NCBI GenBank assembly: GCA_964422205.1
Contig: CAYRAI010000046.1
Coordinates: 1 to 15,382, forward strand
Reading direction: 5' to 3'
Length of the DNA stretch: 15,382 bases
Origin: CAZNYN01 sp964422205
GTDB taxonomy: Bacteria; Synergistota; Synergistia; Synergistales; Synergistaceae
How positions within the stretch are numbered: position 1 is the stretch's first letter; the number at the start of each line of letters is the position of its first letter. The notes below the pieces were generated by a model that worked only from the letters and a program-made list of their open reading frames with translations, made no database searches and was not told where the DNA came from. Shown in pieces: positions 6,093 through 14,027 of the stretch. Made by a program: the position numbers and the translations under genes.

Positions 6093-7127
6093 ATGAGATA
6101 CATGGATTTTCGCAGCGATACCGTAACAAAACCTACCGATGAAATGCGCGAAGTAATAGCAAAAGCCGAAGTCGGAGATGACATATACGGAGACGATGCT
6201 TCTTCAAACGCGCTTTCGGCCTATGCGGCCGAAATTACCGGCAAAGAGGACGCAATATACACATGTTCCGGCACAATGGGAAACCTTCTGGCTTTTCTCT
6301 CGGCGGGACATCACGGAGAGAGCGTGCTTGCGGGAGTAAATTCCCACGTATGGTGTGCCGAAGTCGGAGGTATGTCGGCCGTGGCAGGGTTATGCCCGTA
6401 TCCTTTGGATGACGCATCGGGAGTTCCGCAGGCCGATGATATAATCCGCGCCAACAGAGCTGACGGCAACATTCACCACCCCGATACGACAATATTGTCT
6501 CTTGAAAACACTCACAACTACACCGGGGGCATAGCTGTTCCGCCGGAGGAGTTTGCCTCTGCCGCAAGGGCGGGGCACTCTCTCGGCTTTCACGTCCACT
6601 TGGATGGAGCGCGCATATTCAACGCATCTGTATTCTTTAAAAGCGACGTGAGAGTTTTCACTGATGAAGTCGACTCTGTACAGTTCTGTCTCTCAAAGGG
6701 GCTGGGAGCTCCCTTGGGCTCGATGCTCTGCGGTTCGCGTGCCTTTATCGAAAAAGCGAGAAAGTGGCGCAAGTGCATAGGCGGAGCTCAGCGTCAAGTC
6801 GGAATAGCGGCCTCTGCTGGTCTTTACGCTCTGAAGCACAACATAGCGCGTCTTGCCGAGGACCACGCCAACGCCTCATATATGGCGGAGCTTCTTGCGG
6901 ATGCGGGGATTGCTGTGGAAAGAGTCAATAATATGACAAACATGGTATTCTTCCCCATGCCCGACAGCTATGCCGATGATGACAAGTTTGTAAGTGAGTG
7001 CGCCTCCAAAGGCCTTCTCATACATCTGACAAGTCCGCGCAGAGTGCGCCTCGTTACACATCTCGACGTAACGAAGGACGATGTTAAAACAGCAGTCAGT
7101 ATTATAAAAGAGGTCCTTTGCGCGTGA
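6093..7127 (+). CDS. ltaE: low-specificity L-threonine aldolase
   Basis: This is a PLP-dependent enzyme cleaving L-threonine or L-allo-threonine to glycine and acetaldehyde. The 344 residues have the expected layout: N-terminal DFRSDTVTKPT, GDDIYGDD, the SGTMGNLLA phosphate-binding region, NSHVW (active-site His 85), HLDGARI with the PLP-contacting Asp 171, and CLSKGLGAPLGS with the Schiff-base Lys 202. I start at ATG 6093 with GGGAGG about 10 nt upstream; an open frame from 6033 would overlap the PHP gene and lacks a site. It follows the PHP gene by 32 bp, and its TGA overlaps the GTG of the next gene by 4 bp. Confidence 0.92.
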   Translation: MRYMDFRSDTVTKPTDEMREVIAKAEVGDDIYGDDASSNALSAYAAEITGKEDAIYTCSGTMGNLLAFLSAGHHGESVLAGVNSHVWCAEVGGMSAVAGLCPYPLDDASGVPQADDIIRANRADGNIHHPDTTILSLENTHNYTGGIAVPPEEFASAARAGHSLGFHVHLDGARIFNASVFFKSDVRVFTDEVDSVQFCLSKGLGAPLGSMLCGSRAFIEKARKWRKCIGGAQRQVGIAASAGLYALKHNIARLAEDHANASYMAELLADAGIAVERVNNMTNMVFFPMPDSYADDDKFVSECASKGLLIHLTSPRRVRLVTHLDVTKDDVKTAVSIIKEVLCA

Positions 7128-8485
7128 GAAATCTCATAAAAAAATCAGAAGTAGAAGCTCTTTCCTTATGGGCTCTCGACGAAGCGCTGCGTTTGGGGGC
7201 ATGGGGCGCTGATGTCCTATATGCCGAAGGAGCGGGCTTTGGGCTGTCGCTCAATGACGGAGAAGTCGAAGAGTGCGTAAGCGGCTCTACATCAGGCATG
7301 GGAGTCCGCACAATTATGTCTGACGGCAGACAGGGCATAGCTTACGGCAACAGGCTTGACAGAGACTCTGTCAAAGAGCTTGTCGAGTGGAGCATGGCGA
7401 ACTGCCGCAATGCAGAGCCGGAAGAGGGCATCACCCTCCACAAAGGCAGCCTTGTAAACGACCCTTCCATAACTCTGGAAGACGAGCGAATCTTATCCGT
7501 CACGGCAAAAGACAGAATGGACTACTGTCTCTCCATGACTGACAGAGCCATGAAAAGCGACAAAAGAATAATATCGGTAAGAAGCGCGTCATGGCATGAT
7601 GGCTGGGGCGCGTCATTCTACTGCACCACAACGGGACTTGCAGGCTGGGAGAGAGGAAGCAGCGCAAGCTGCGGCGTGACTGTTCTGGCTCAGGAGGGCG
7701 ACAGCACCGAGATTGGCGGATACGGTATAGAGTCGCGCCGCTTTGACGAGCTTGACACAGAGCTGACGGCAAAACTCGCCGCTCTCCGCACGGTTGAATC
7801 CCTGGGAGGAAAGCCGATACCGACAGGAACCTACACTCTTATGACAGAGCCGGAAGTCACAGCCTCTCTTGCAGATATAATAGGAGACCTCTTCTGCGCG
7901 CCTGAGATACACAAGGGACGTTCCATGATGGCTGGCCGCCTGGGCACTGCCGTGGCGTCTTCCTGCGTAACTCTTGTCGATGACGGACGCATTCCCTGGA
8001 AAGCCGGTACTGGCTCATGGGATTCCGAAGGAGTTCCTACCGGCAGAACCGTACTAATTAAGGATGGCATAGCCTCTTCATACATGTACAATCTTCAGTA
8101 TGCTCTTAAAGACAATGTCGCATCCACGGGCAACGCATACAGGGGGCTCTCCTCCCTTCCCGACGTTGGGGCTTCAAACCTCATACTTGAAGCCGGAACG
8201 GAAAGCCCAGAGTCGATGAGGGGCAGAGTAAAGAAGGGACTTTATGTCACAGAGTTTATGGGACTTCACACAATAGATCCGGTCAGCGGAGATTTTTCCA
8301 TAGGAGCCAAAGGACTTCTTATCGAAAACGGAGAGCTCGTCGGAGCAGTGAGCGGAGTTACCATTGCATCGAACCTCATGGATTTCATAAAGAAAATTTC
8401 ATGCGTAGGGTCCGATTTAAAATTTTTCGGTTCCACAGCGGCGCCGACCATGGTGGTGGAAAATGTTGTTATTGCGGGTGAATAA
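7124..8485 (+). CDS. TldE/PmbA-family protein (TldD/TldE protease partner)
   Basis: TldD/TldE proteins form a zinc metalloprotease complex that removes leader segments from peptides such as microcin B17 and degrades unfolded small peptides. The 453-residue product has the PmbA/TldE pattern: an N-terminal GADVLYAEGAGFGLSLNDGEVEE segment, a central GRSMMAGRLGTAVASSCVTLVDDG region, RTVLIKDGIASSYMYNLQYA, and the C-terminal GLLIENGELVGAVSGVTIASN. It lacks the HExxxH zinc motif of TldD, so it should be the inactive partner. No tldD or precursor peptide is visible nearby. I choose GTG 7124 because AAAGAGG (7107-7113) is 10 nt away; TTG 7118 leaves only 4 nt. Confidence 0.88.
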   Translation: MRNLIKKSEVEALSLWALDEALRLGAWGADVLYAEGAGFGLSLNDGEVEECVSGSTSGMGVRTIMSDGRQGIAYGNRLDRDSVKELVEWSMANCRNAEPEEGITLHKGSLVNDPSITLEDERILSVTAKDRMDYCLSMTDRAMKSDKRIISVRSASWHDGWGASFYCTTTGLAGWERGSSASCGVTVLAQEGDSTEIGGYGIESRRFDELDTELTAKLAALRTVESLGGKPIPTGTYTLMTEPEVTASLADIIGDLFCAPEIHKGRSMMAGRLGTAVASSCVTLVDDGRIPWKAGTGSWDSEGVPTGRTVLIKDGIASSYMYNLQYALKDNVASTGNAYRGLSSLPDVGASNLILEAGTESPESMRGRVKKGLYVTEFMGLHTIDPVSGDFSIGAKGLLIENGELVGAVSGVTIASNLMDFIKKISCVGSDLKFFGSTAAPTMVVENVVIAGE

Positions 8486-9818
8486 ACAAATAATAAAAAC
8501 TGCGGCGATATCCATGCTGCTTGTGCTCATTATGTCCGTATCAGCTTTTGCCGATACGGCTGAAATGTGGTACGGCGAGATTAAAAAAGGCGACATAGCA
8601 TCGAGGACTTCTGCGGCAGGCACTCTCGAAATCGCGGCTGATGAAGCTGTGACAGCTTTGGGTCTTGCGCGCGTCCCCGACCTTCAGGGAGTTATCGTCA
8701 CATACGACGGCAAAAAGCTGGAATTCTGGAGCGGCTCAAGCGTCGTCAGAGTGAGCGGAGCTATAGTCAGCATACCGGGAACGATAAGCGCATCCGACGG
8801 ACACTGGTGGATAGACGCCAAGTCTCTGGCGTTGGTTTTGGATAAATTCTACGTCTCCATAGGCAAAGAGAGCGGCATGGCATTCGGCGCAAAACCCAAT
8901 ACCGCCGCGGCAAAAGAGACGAAAAAAGAGACAAGTGTAAAAAAAGAGGAAAGTGCAAAGAGCGATACAGCGGTGCGGAAGGAAGAGCCTGTTAAAAAGA
9001 CCGAGCCGGAAATATCCAAGCCCGAAGTCAGCACTCCCGACCCTGCCCCAGCCCCTGCGGAACAGACAGAGACCGCTCTCAAGACTGTAAAGCCTGCTCA
9101 GGTATTTACCGGGAGCAAAAGGCCTATAGCTGTGCTTGACGCTGGACACGGAGGACATGACCCGGGAGCTTCGGCAAACGGAGTTGTCGAGAAAAACGTC
9201 AACTTAAAGGCAGTTCTCATATTGGGCGAGATTCTCCGCGAATACGGAATGGATGTGCGCTACAGCAGACACACGGACGTATATCTGAAACTGGCACAGC
9301 GCACAGCCTTTGCCAACGACTGCAAGGCGGATATCTTCATAAGCCTGCACTGCAACGCGATGCCCAAAGGCAGCAAAAGAGTCGCGGGAGTAGAGTTCTA
9401 CATCATGGCTCTGCCCTCCGACAAAGATGCCATGAGACTTGCCATATATGAAAACAAAGAAATAAGCGGAGGCGACAGCGAAGCCGCGGCCAAAAAAGCC
9501 GACCAGAAAACCCAGCTCCTCCTTAAAATATTGGGAGACATGCAGCAGAACGATAAAATAAGCGCCAGCACAAATCTTACAGAAGTTCTCCACAAAACGG
9601 CAAAGAGCTCCGGACTTCCCATGAGAAAAGTGGGCCAGGCCCCCTTCTTTGTCCTGCGCGGAGCGGGAATGCCGGCAGTACTCATAGAGATGGGATATCT
9701 GACAGACCCGGCGGAAGCCCGCAAGCTCTCCTCGCAGAGCTACCTTTACTCGTTATGTTCGAGCTTTGCTAGCGGAATCGTTACATATGTAAAAGAGCAC
9801 CCGGTTGTGGCAGATTAA
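8463..9818 (+). CDS. N-acetylmuramoyl-L-alanine amidase (Amidase_3), secreted
   Basis: This zinc amidase cuts the bond between muramic acid and the stem peptide in peptidoglycan, acting outside the cytoplasm. The 451-residue product has a signal peptide (hydrophobic core 13-27, likely cleavage after AFA at 30). Residues about 31-135 resemble a copper-amine-oxidase-like N-terminal domain. A Lys/Glu/Pro-rich linker follows (about 145-215). The catalytic domain (221-447) has DAGHGGHDPGA (H229), VEKNVNL (E243), SLHCN (H296) and VLIEMGYL (E409). ATG 8463 follows GGTGG closely; GTG 8478 is an alternative that gives a cleaner signal peptide. The gene overlaps the upstream gene by 23 bp (8 bp with GTG 8478). 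Confidence 0.93.
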   Translation: MLLLRVNKQIIKTAAISMLLVLIMSVSAFADTAEMWYGEIKKGDIASRTSAAGTLEIAADEAVTALGLARVPDLQGVIVTYDGKKLEFWSGSSVVRVSGAIVSIPGTISASDGHWWIDAKSLALVLDKFYVSIGKESGMAFGAKPNTAAAKETKKETSVKKEESAKSDTAVRKEEPVKKTEPEISKPEVSTPDPAPAPAEQTETALKTVKPAQVFTGSKRPIAVLDAGHGGHDPGASANGVVEKNVNLKAVLILGEILREYGMDVRYSRHTDVYLKLAQRTAFANDCKADIFISLHCNAMPKGSKRVAGVEFYIMALPSDKDAMRLAIYENKEISGGDSEAAAKKADQKTQLLLKILGDMQQNDKISASTNLTEVLHKTAKSSGLPMRKVGQAPFFVLRGAGMPAVLIEMGYLTDPAEARKLSSQSYLYSLCSSFASGIVTYVKEHPVVAD

Positions 9819-9837
9819 GAGAAGAGGAGGCGTTACA

Positions 9838-10710
9838 ATGAGGGAATCGGAAGAGAGAAGACCCCGCCAGTTTGTTGTCGGAGAGAGAAAAGATTATGAC
9901 GAGCCTACGGTTCGCCGCAGAGCCGGAGGATCCTACGCAAAAGACAGAGAAGAAATACGCGGTGAGGACGAAGAAGAGAGAAGACAGTTCCGCTCCGCTC
10001 CAGCCAGAAAATCATCCCTTAGAGACAGAGAGTCGGAAGAGCCGGAATCACGTTCCTCCTACTCGCGGCGGATGAAAGACACCGAATATCTCGAAGACGA
10101 GGAAGAGTACGAGACAGACAGGGGCAGAAAAGCTCCTCTGCTTGTCAGAGTATTCGCATGGTGCGCCCTTCTTGCCATATTCTTCGCCTGCGGCTACTTG
10201 GGAGCGAACTACTTCTTTAAATGGGCTGACAAAAGAGGCGGGCCGAGAGTCGGAGACGTAGTGGCAAGCAGCACGGAAGTTGCTCAGATGCCGAAGACGG
10301 AAGGCACTGCTTCTCCTCTTAATGCCTCCTACTCCCTCTACGTGCCTGAAGACGGAACCTTCAAAGAGAGAGCCATAGACATTAAAAAGGGACTGCCGGA
10401 AGAGGACATGGAAAAGGTAATATCCATGTACATAGACGGACTTAAAGAGATAAACATGATGGGAAGCGGAGTAAGAGCGCAAAATATATTCAGAAGCGGC
10501 GAGACACTCTACCTCGATATGACCACCGACTTCCAAAAATCTGTGAAGAGCATGGGAAAAGACAAAGCGTCACTTGCCCTTTCGGGACTGCTCAAGACAA
10601 TGAACAGCAACTTCAGCCCTATCAACAGAATAAAATTCTACATAGACGGCAAAGAGCTTAAAGACACAACCCCTGTCGATCTTACAAAACCATGGGAGAA
10701 TAAAGGATAA
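9838..10710 (+). CDS. GerMN-domain membrane protein with long charged N-terminal tail
   Basis: The 290-residue product has three parts. Residues 1-98 are extremely rich in Arg, Glu, Asp and Ser and look disordered, which predicts a cytoplasmic tail. Residues 101-123 form one membrane helix (LLVRVFAWCALLAIFFACGY). Residues about 160-285 match the GerMN/GerM fold: SLYVPEDGTFKERAI, EDMEKVISMYIDGL, ETLYLDMTTDF and NRIKFYIDGKEL. GerM in Bacillus takes part in sporulation and peptidoglycan remodelling; here an envelope role beside the amidase is inferred. AAGAGGAGG sits before ATG 9838. The gene starts 19 bp after the amidase, and its TAA shares one base with the rph ATG. Confidence 0.83.
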   Translation: MRESEERRPRQFVVGERKDYDEPTVRRRAGGSYAKDREEIRGEDEEERRQFRSAPARKSSLRDRESEEPESRSSYSRRMKDTEYLEDEEEYETDRGRKAPLLVRVFAWCALLAIFFACGYLGANYFFKWADKRGGPRVGDVVASSTEVAQMPKTEGTASPLNASYSLYVPEDGTFKERAIDIKKGLPEEDMEKVISMYIDGLKEINMMGSGVRAQNIFRSGETLYLDMTTDFQKSVKSMGKDKASLALSGLLKTMNSNFSPINRIKFYIDGKELKDTTPVDLTKPWENKG

Positions 10711-11465
10711 TGAGCATAGAAAGAGCGGACGGCAGAAGCGCGAACGAGCTTCGCCCAATAACAATAGAGCGGAACATATCACGCTATGCCGAAGGGTCGG
10801 CGTTTATAAAGTGGGGCAACACCCACGTACTCTGCACAGCCACAGTTGAAGAAAAAGTTCCTCCCTTCATGAGAGGAAGCGGAGACGGCTGGGTCACGGC
10901 GGAATATTCGATGTTGCCCCGCTCGACGCACCAAAGAATGCAGAGAGACTCATCAAAAGGAAAGATAAACGGCAGAGCCAGCGAAATACAGCGACTCATC
11001 GGACGCTCACTGAGGGCTTCGGTTGACATGGGACTTCTGGGGGAAAGAAGCATCCTCATAGACTGCGACGTAATACAAGCTGACGGAGGCACAAGAACCG
11101 CATCAATAACGGGCGGATATGTCGCTCTCTTAGACGCACTGCGCTTCCTCGTAATTTCCGAAAAACTGAGTGTCATTCCCGTAAAGACACAGATAGCGGC
11201 TGTGAGCGCGGGAAAAGTTTCCGGCTCGGTGCTTTTAGACCTCTGCTATGAGGAAGACTCTGCCGCGGAAGCCGACACGAACCTGGTAATGACCTCGATG
11301 GGGAGCTTTGCCGAGTTTCAGGGAACCGGAGAGGGCGGAACCTTTTCACGCACGGAGCTTGACGAGATAATAAATATGGGCTGGAACGGAATAAAAGAAC
11401 TCCACAGGATTCAGTCGCAAGTTCTCGCTCTCACGGACGAAGAAAAAGGACTTATGACGATATGA
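10710..11465 (+). CDS. rph: ribonuclease PH
   Basis: RNase PH is a phosphate-dependent 3'-5' exoribonuclease that trims tRNA precursors and forms a hexameric ring. The 251 residues match the family. Typical segments are RADGRSANELRPITI at the start, EGSAFIKWGNTHVLCTATVEE, EYSMLPRSTHQRMQRD, RLIGRSLRA, and the phosphate-binding CDVIQADGGTRTASITGG (119-136). The C-terminal half contains the DLCYEEDSAAEADTNLVM segment with the acidic catalytic residues. ATG 10710 overlaps the preceding stop by one base and the next ATG overlaps this stop (ATGA), so it is translationally coupled on both sides. The gerM-rph-rdgB order is shared with Bacillus subtilis. Confidence 0.97.
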   Translation: MSIERADGRSANELRPITIERNISRYAEGSAFIKWGNTHVLCTATVEEKVPPFMRGSGDGWVTAEYSMLPRSTHQRMQRDSSKGKINGRASEIQRLIGRSLRASVDMGLLGERSILIDCDVIQADGGTRTASITGGYVALLDALRFLVISEKLSVIPVKTQIAAVSAGKVSGSVLLDLCYEEDSAAEADTNLVMTSMGSFAEFQGTGEGGTFSRTELDEIINMGWNGIKELHRIQSQVLALTDEEKGLMTI

Positions 11466-12061
11466 AAATAGTTCTCGCAAGCGGCAACAGAAACAAATAC
11501 AGAGAGATGAAAGACGCATTCGCCCCAATAGGAGCGGAACTCCTCTTCGGAGGCGACTTTGAAAATCCCATGGAAGTCGAAGAGACGGGAGATACCTACG
11601 AAGCCAACGCCGTACTCAAAGCCAAAGCATGGTCAAAGGCTACAGGCCTGCCGGCCATATCCGACGACAGCGGGCTTGAAGCAGCCGCACTGGGCGGCGC
11701 GCCAGGGGTTCACTCAGCCAGAATAATCCATGGAAGCGATGCGGATAGAACCGAGTGGCTGCTTGAACAGCTCAAAAACTCGGAAGACAGAAGCGCGAGA
11801 TTCGTCTCATGTATAACAGCAGTATTTCCGGACGGAAAAATAATTTCCTGCGAAAAATTCTGCCCGGGCAAAATAGCTCTGAAAGCGTCAGGCAGCTCCG
11901 GCTTCGGCTATGACCCGATATTTATACCTGACGGATACGACAAAACCTTCGCCGAACTCGGAGACGAAATAAAGAAAAAAATTTCTCACAGAGCTTTAGC
12001 AATAAAAGGTCTAGCCGAAATGCTCAAAGATGTGCTACAATACACCACTGTACGTATATGA
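11462..12061 (+). CDS. rdgB: XTP/dITP pyrophosphatase (HAM1/RdgB)
   Basis: RdgB hydrolyses dITP, dXTP and ITP to the monophosphates, keeping deaminated purines out of nucleic acids. The 199-residue product carries the diagnostic motifs: ASGNRNK near the start (6-12), the metal-binding Glu region EETGDTYEANA (40-50), ISDDSGLE (66-73), SGFGYDPIF (146-154) and SHRALA (175-180). It overlaps rph by ATGA. It is the last gene of the tightly packed operon: 64 bp with a hairpin separate it from secG. Its final residues (VLQYTTVRI) are encoded by AT-richer DNA that may hold a promoter for secG. Confidence 0.97.
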   Translation: MKIVLASGNRNKYREMKDAFAPIGAELLFGGDFENPMEVEETGDTYEANAVLKAKAWSKATGLPAISDDSGLEAAALGGAPGVHSARIIHGSDADRTEWLLEQLKNSEDRSARFVSCITAVFPDGKIISCEKFCPGKIALKASGSSGFGYDPIFIPDGYDKTFAELGDEIKKKISHRALAIKGLAEMLKDVLQYTTVRI

Positions 12062-12103
12062 ATAAATTCTCTCCCCGAGTAGCATAAGCTAACGGGATAT
12101 TTT
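12033..12103 (+). promoter_or_regulatory. possible extended -10 promoter and leader hairpin before secG
   Basis: TGCTACAAT at 12033-12041 matches an extended -10 (TGN-TACAAT, 5 of 6 bases) inside the end of rdgB; no -35 is evident. Downstream, CCCG (12074-12077) pairs with CGGG (12093-12096) and TAGC (12080-12083) with GCTA (12088-12091), with a small internal loop, followed by ATATTTT. This could be a weak terminator for the long upstream operon or part of the secG leader. The signals are modest and the call is tentative. Confidence 0.3.
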
Positions 12104-12125
12104 CGTAAAATTTGGAGGTGTGTTT

Positions 12126-12353
12126 GTGAAAATTCTATTTGGAGTTCTTCACTTACTTGTCAGCTTGGCCCTAATCGGCGTAATAATGATGCAGCACAGA
12201 AAGAGCGGAGGCTTTACAGGCTCCTTCGGAGGCGGCGGCACACAGGCTGACAGCAACGGCACATGGCAGCGCATGTCCTCTCTGACAAAAATAACATCAG
12301 CCCTTCTTGTCGCTTTCATGCTCCTTTCAATACTTCAGGTTGTAATAAGATAA
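12126..12353 (+). CDS. secG: preprotein translocase subunit SecG
   Basis: SecG is the small accessory subunit of SecYEG that assists SecA-driven translocation. The 75-residue product has the two-helix topology: membrane helices at about 3-22 (LHLLVSLALIGVIMMQ) and 53-73 (ITSALLVAFMLLSILQVVI). Between them lies the typical glycine-rich loop (GSFGGGGTQ) after the conserved MMQHRKSGG. I start at GTG 12126 because GGAGG at 12114-12118 is 7 nt away; GTG 12120 would leave a spacing of one base. It lies 15 bp before the nicotinate phosphoribosyltransferase gene and is probably cotranscribed with it. Confidence 0.94.
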   Translation: MKILFGVLHLLVSLALIGVIMMQHRKSGGFTGSFGGGGTQADSNGTWQRMSSLTKITSALLVAFMLLSILQVVIR

Positions 12354-12368
12354 CTCGGAGTGCATGAT

Positions 12369-13412
12369 ATGCCGTTAAAAAGGCTGGACAGCCAAAAAGA
12401 TATAGTATCCTACAAAGAAGACAACTCGCGTCTCTTCTCCGCCACCCATGAAGAGATAACTGCAGGATGGACTACCGACATCTACTTTCTCAAGACAAGA
12501 GACGTGCTGCGTGCGGCCGGTCTCCTTGAGTCACCTGTGGTAGCGGAAGTATTTACAAGAAACGAAGGCATCTTCTCCGGCAGCGAGGAAGTCTTAAGGC
12601 TCTTCCGCACACTGCCGAACGCGCCTAAGGTGGAAGCTCTCCCCGAAGGCTCACACTTTGAGCCTAAAGAAGTCCTTATGCGCATAACAGGCACATACGA
12701 ATCATTTGGCATGTACGAGACAGTCCTCCTTGGCATGCTGGCATCGGCTACAGGCTGGGCTACTGCCGCCCGCAGATGCGTTGAAGCCGCCGAAGGCAGA
12801 AATGTTCTCTGCTTCGGAGCGCGCCACGTTCACCCGGCAATCGCTCCCGTAATGGAGCGGTCAGCCAAAATAGCCGGCTGCAGTGCCATGAGCTGCATAT
12901 TGGCGGCCAAACTCTGCGGCGAAGAGCCCAAAGGCACAGTGCCTCATGCCGCGATACTCCTCATGGGAGACACAGTAAAACTCGCAAAAGTATATGACGA
13001 ACAGATACCGGCAGAAGAACCAAGAATTGTTCTCGTGGACACATTTAAAGACGAAGCGGAAGAGACAATGAGAGTCGCGGAATGCCTCGGCGAAAAGCTC
13101 TCAGGCATACGTCTTGACACACCGGGCGAGCGCGGAGGCGTGACCCCCGACCTCGTGCGCGAAATACGCTGGCGTCTCAACACCGCCGGATTTAACAAAG
13201 TTCAGGTCATAGCCACGGGAGGCCTCACCCCCGAGCGCATAAAACTAATGAACGAAGCTGGAGCCGATGTTTACGGAGTCGGAAGCTACATAACGAGCGG
13301 CACTCCCCGCGACATGACAATGGATATAAAAATGGTAAACGGCAAGCCGGTCGCGAAGCGCGGCAGACTTCCGGGAATAGTTCCCAACCCAAGGCTTGAA
13401 CGCGTACTCTAG
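12369..13412 (+). CDS. nicotinate phosphoribosyltransferase
   Basis: The enzyme makes nicotinate mononucleotide from nicotinic acid and PRPP, the first step of the Preiss-Handler NAD salvage route. The 347 residues correspond to the shorter type known from Thermoplasma, not the longer E. coli PncB. Motifs include the N-terminal FSATHEEITAGWTTDIYF, the central CFGARHVHPAIAP, GTVPHA, RLDTPGERGGVTPD, and the phosphate-binding IATGGLTPERI and YGVGSYITSGT. I choose ATG 12369 with TCGGAG 8 nt upstream; GTG 12360 overlaps that site. A 162-nt structured spacer separates it from rplM. Confidence 0.88.
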   Translation: MPLKRLDSQKDIVSYKEDNSRLFSATHEEITAGWTTDIYFLKTRDVLRAAGLLESPVVAEVFTRNEGIFSGSEEVLRLFRTLPNAPKVEALPEGSHFEPKEVLMRITGTYESFGMYETVLLGMLASATGWATAARRCVEAAEGRNVLCFGARHVHPAIAPVMERSAKIAGCSAMSCILAAKLCGEEPKGTVPHAAILLMGDTVKLAKVYDEQIPAEEPRIVLVDTFKDEAEETMRVAECLGEKLSGIRLDTPGERGGVTPDLVREIRWRLNTAGFNKVQVIATGGLTPERIKLMNEAGADVYGVGSYITSGTPRDMTMDIKMVNGKPVAKRGRLPGIVPNPRLERVL

Positions 13413-13447
13413 CCCCGCAGTCTGTTCTCCCCCACGTTAACAGACTT

Positions 13448-13503
13448 CGTCCTGCGCGCGGCACATTTTATGTGCTTATGCCACGCACGGCAGGAACCGG
13501 ACG
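13448..13503 (+). promoter_or_regulatory. putative structured leader of rplM-rpsI
   Basis: In the 162-nt gap before rplM, CCTGC (13451-13455) pairs with GCAGG (13490-13494). Next inward, GCGCGG (13456-13461) pairs with CCACGC (13481-13486) with one C.A mismatch. At the tip GCACAT-TTT-ATGTGC (13461-13475) forms a hairpin, sharing one G with the previous helix. An outer CGT/ACG (13448-13450/13501-13503) can close it. L13 leaders that may mediate autoregulation are known in Firmicutes; I infer an analogous role but did not match a known consensus. The 13504-13560 stretch is AT-rich without a clear promoter. Confidence 0.4.
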
Positions 13504-13574
13504 AGACGCTTTAAGAAACATAAGTATAGACAATAAAAAATTTAAGATACGCGTTTTTTTAAGGAGGAAGATCC

Positions 13575-14009
13575 ATGCTCGGCACACGTTCGTACATGGC
13601 CAAAGGTGAAACAGTAGAGCGTAAATGGTACGTCATCGACGCGACAGATAAGCACCTCGGCCGCCTTGCAGTACAGGTAGCCCGTATACTTGCGGGAAAA
13701 CACAAGCCCACATACACACCGCACGTTGACACAGGCGATTTCGTCGTCGTTATCAATGCGGAAAAAGTTGGACTCACAGGCAAAAAGCTTACACAGTCCA
13801 CAATCAGCACATACAGCGGATACCCCGGCGGACTTAAGACACTTTCCTACGAGCAGGTTCTTGACCGCAAACCGGAGCGTCTTATCGAGAGAGTCATCTG
13901 GGGAATGCTTCCCAAGACAAAACTCGGACGCGACATGTACCGCAAACTTAAAGTTTATGCCGGCCCGAGCCATCCCCATGCGGCTCAGCAGCCAGAGCAG
14001 ATAGATTAA
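13575..14009 (+). CDS. rplM: 50S ribosomal protein L13
   Basis: L13 is an early-assembly protein of the large subunit. The 144-residue product has the family hallmarks: KWYVIDATDKHLGRLAVQVA, ILAGKHKPTYTPHVDTGDFVVVINAEKV, the loop segment YSGYPGGLK, and the C-terminal VIWGMLPKTKLGRDMYRKLKVYAG. AAGGAGG at 13561-13567 is 7 nt before ATG 13575. A second in-frame ATG at 13596 (MAKGE) gives a more standard N terminus but has no ribosome binding site. It is followed 18 bp later by rpsI, the nearly universal partner. A structured spacer upstream suggests separate regulation from the preceding gene. Confidence 0.97.
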   Translation: MLGTRSYMAKGETVERKWYVIDATDKHLGRLAVQVARILAGKHKPTYTPHVDTGDFVVVINAEKVGLTGKKLTQSTISTYSGYPGGLKTLSYEQVLDRKPERLIERVIWGMLPKTKLGRDMYRKLKVYAGPSHPHAAQQPEQID

Positions 14010-14027
14010 GGACAGGGGTGAACTAAT

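Noticed and set aside
8736..9158. 140-codon minus-strand frame opposite the amidase linker
   Set aside because: The amidase frame contains a signal peptide, linker and full catalytic motifs. The opposite frame is a low-complexity complement of the Lys/Glu-rich linker.
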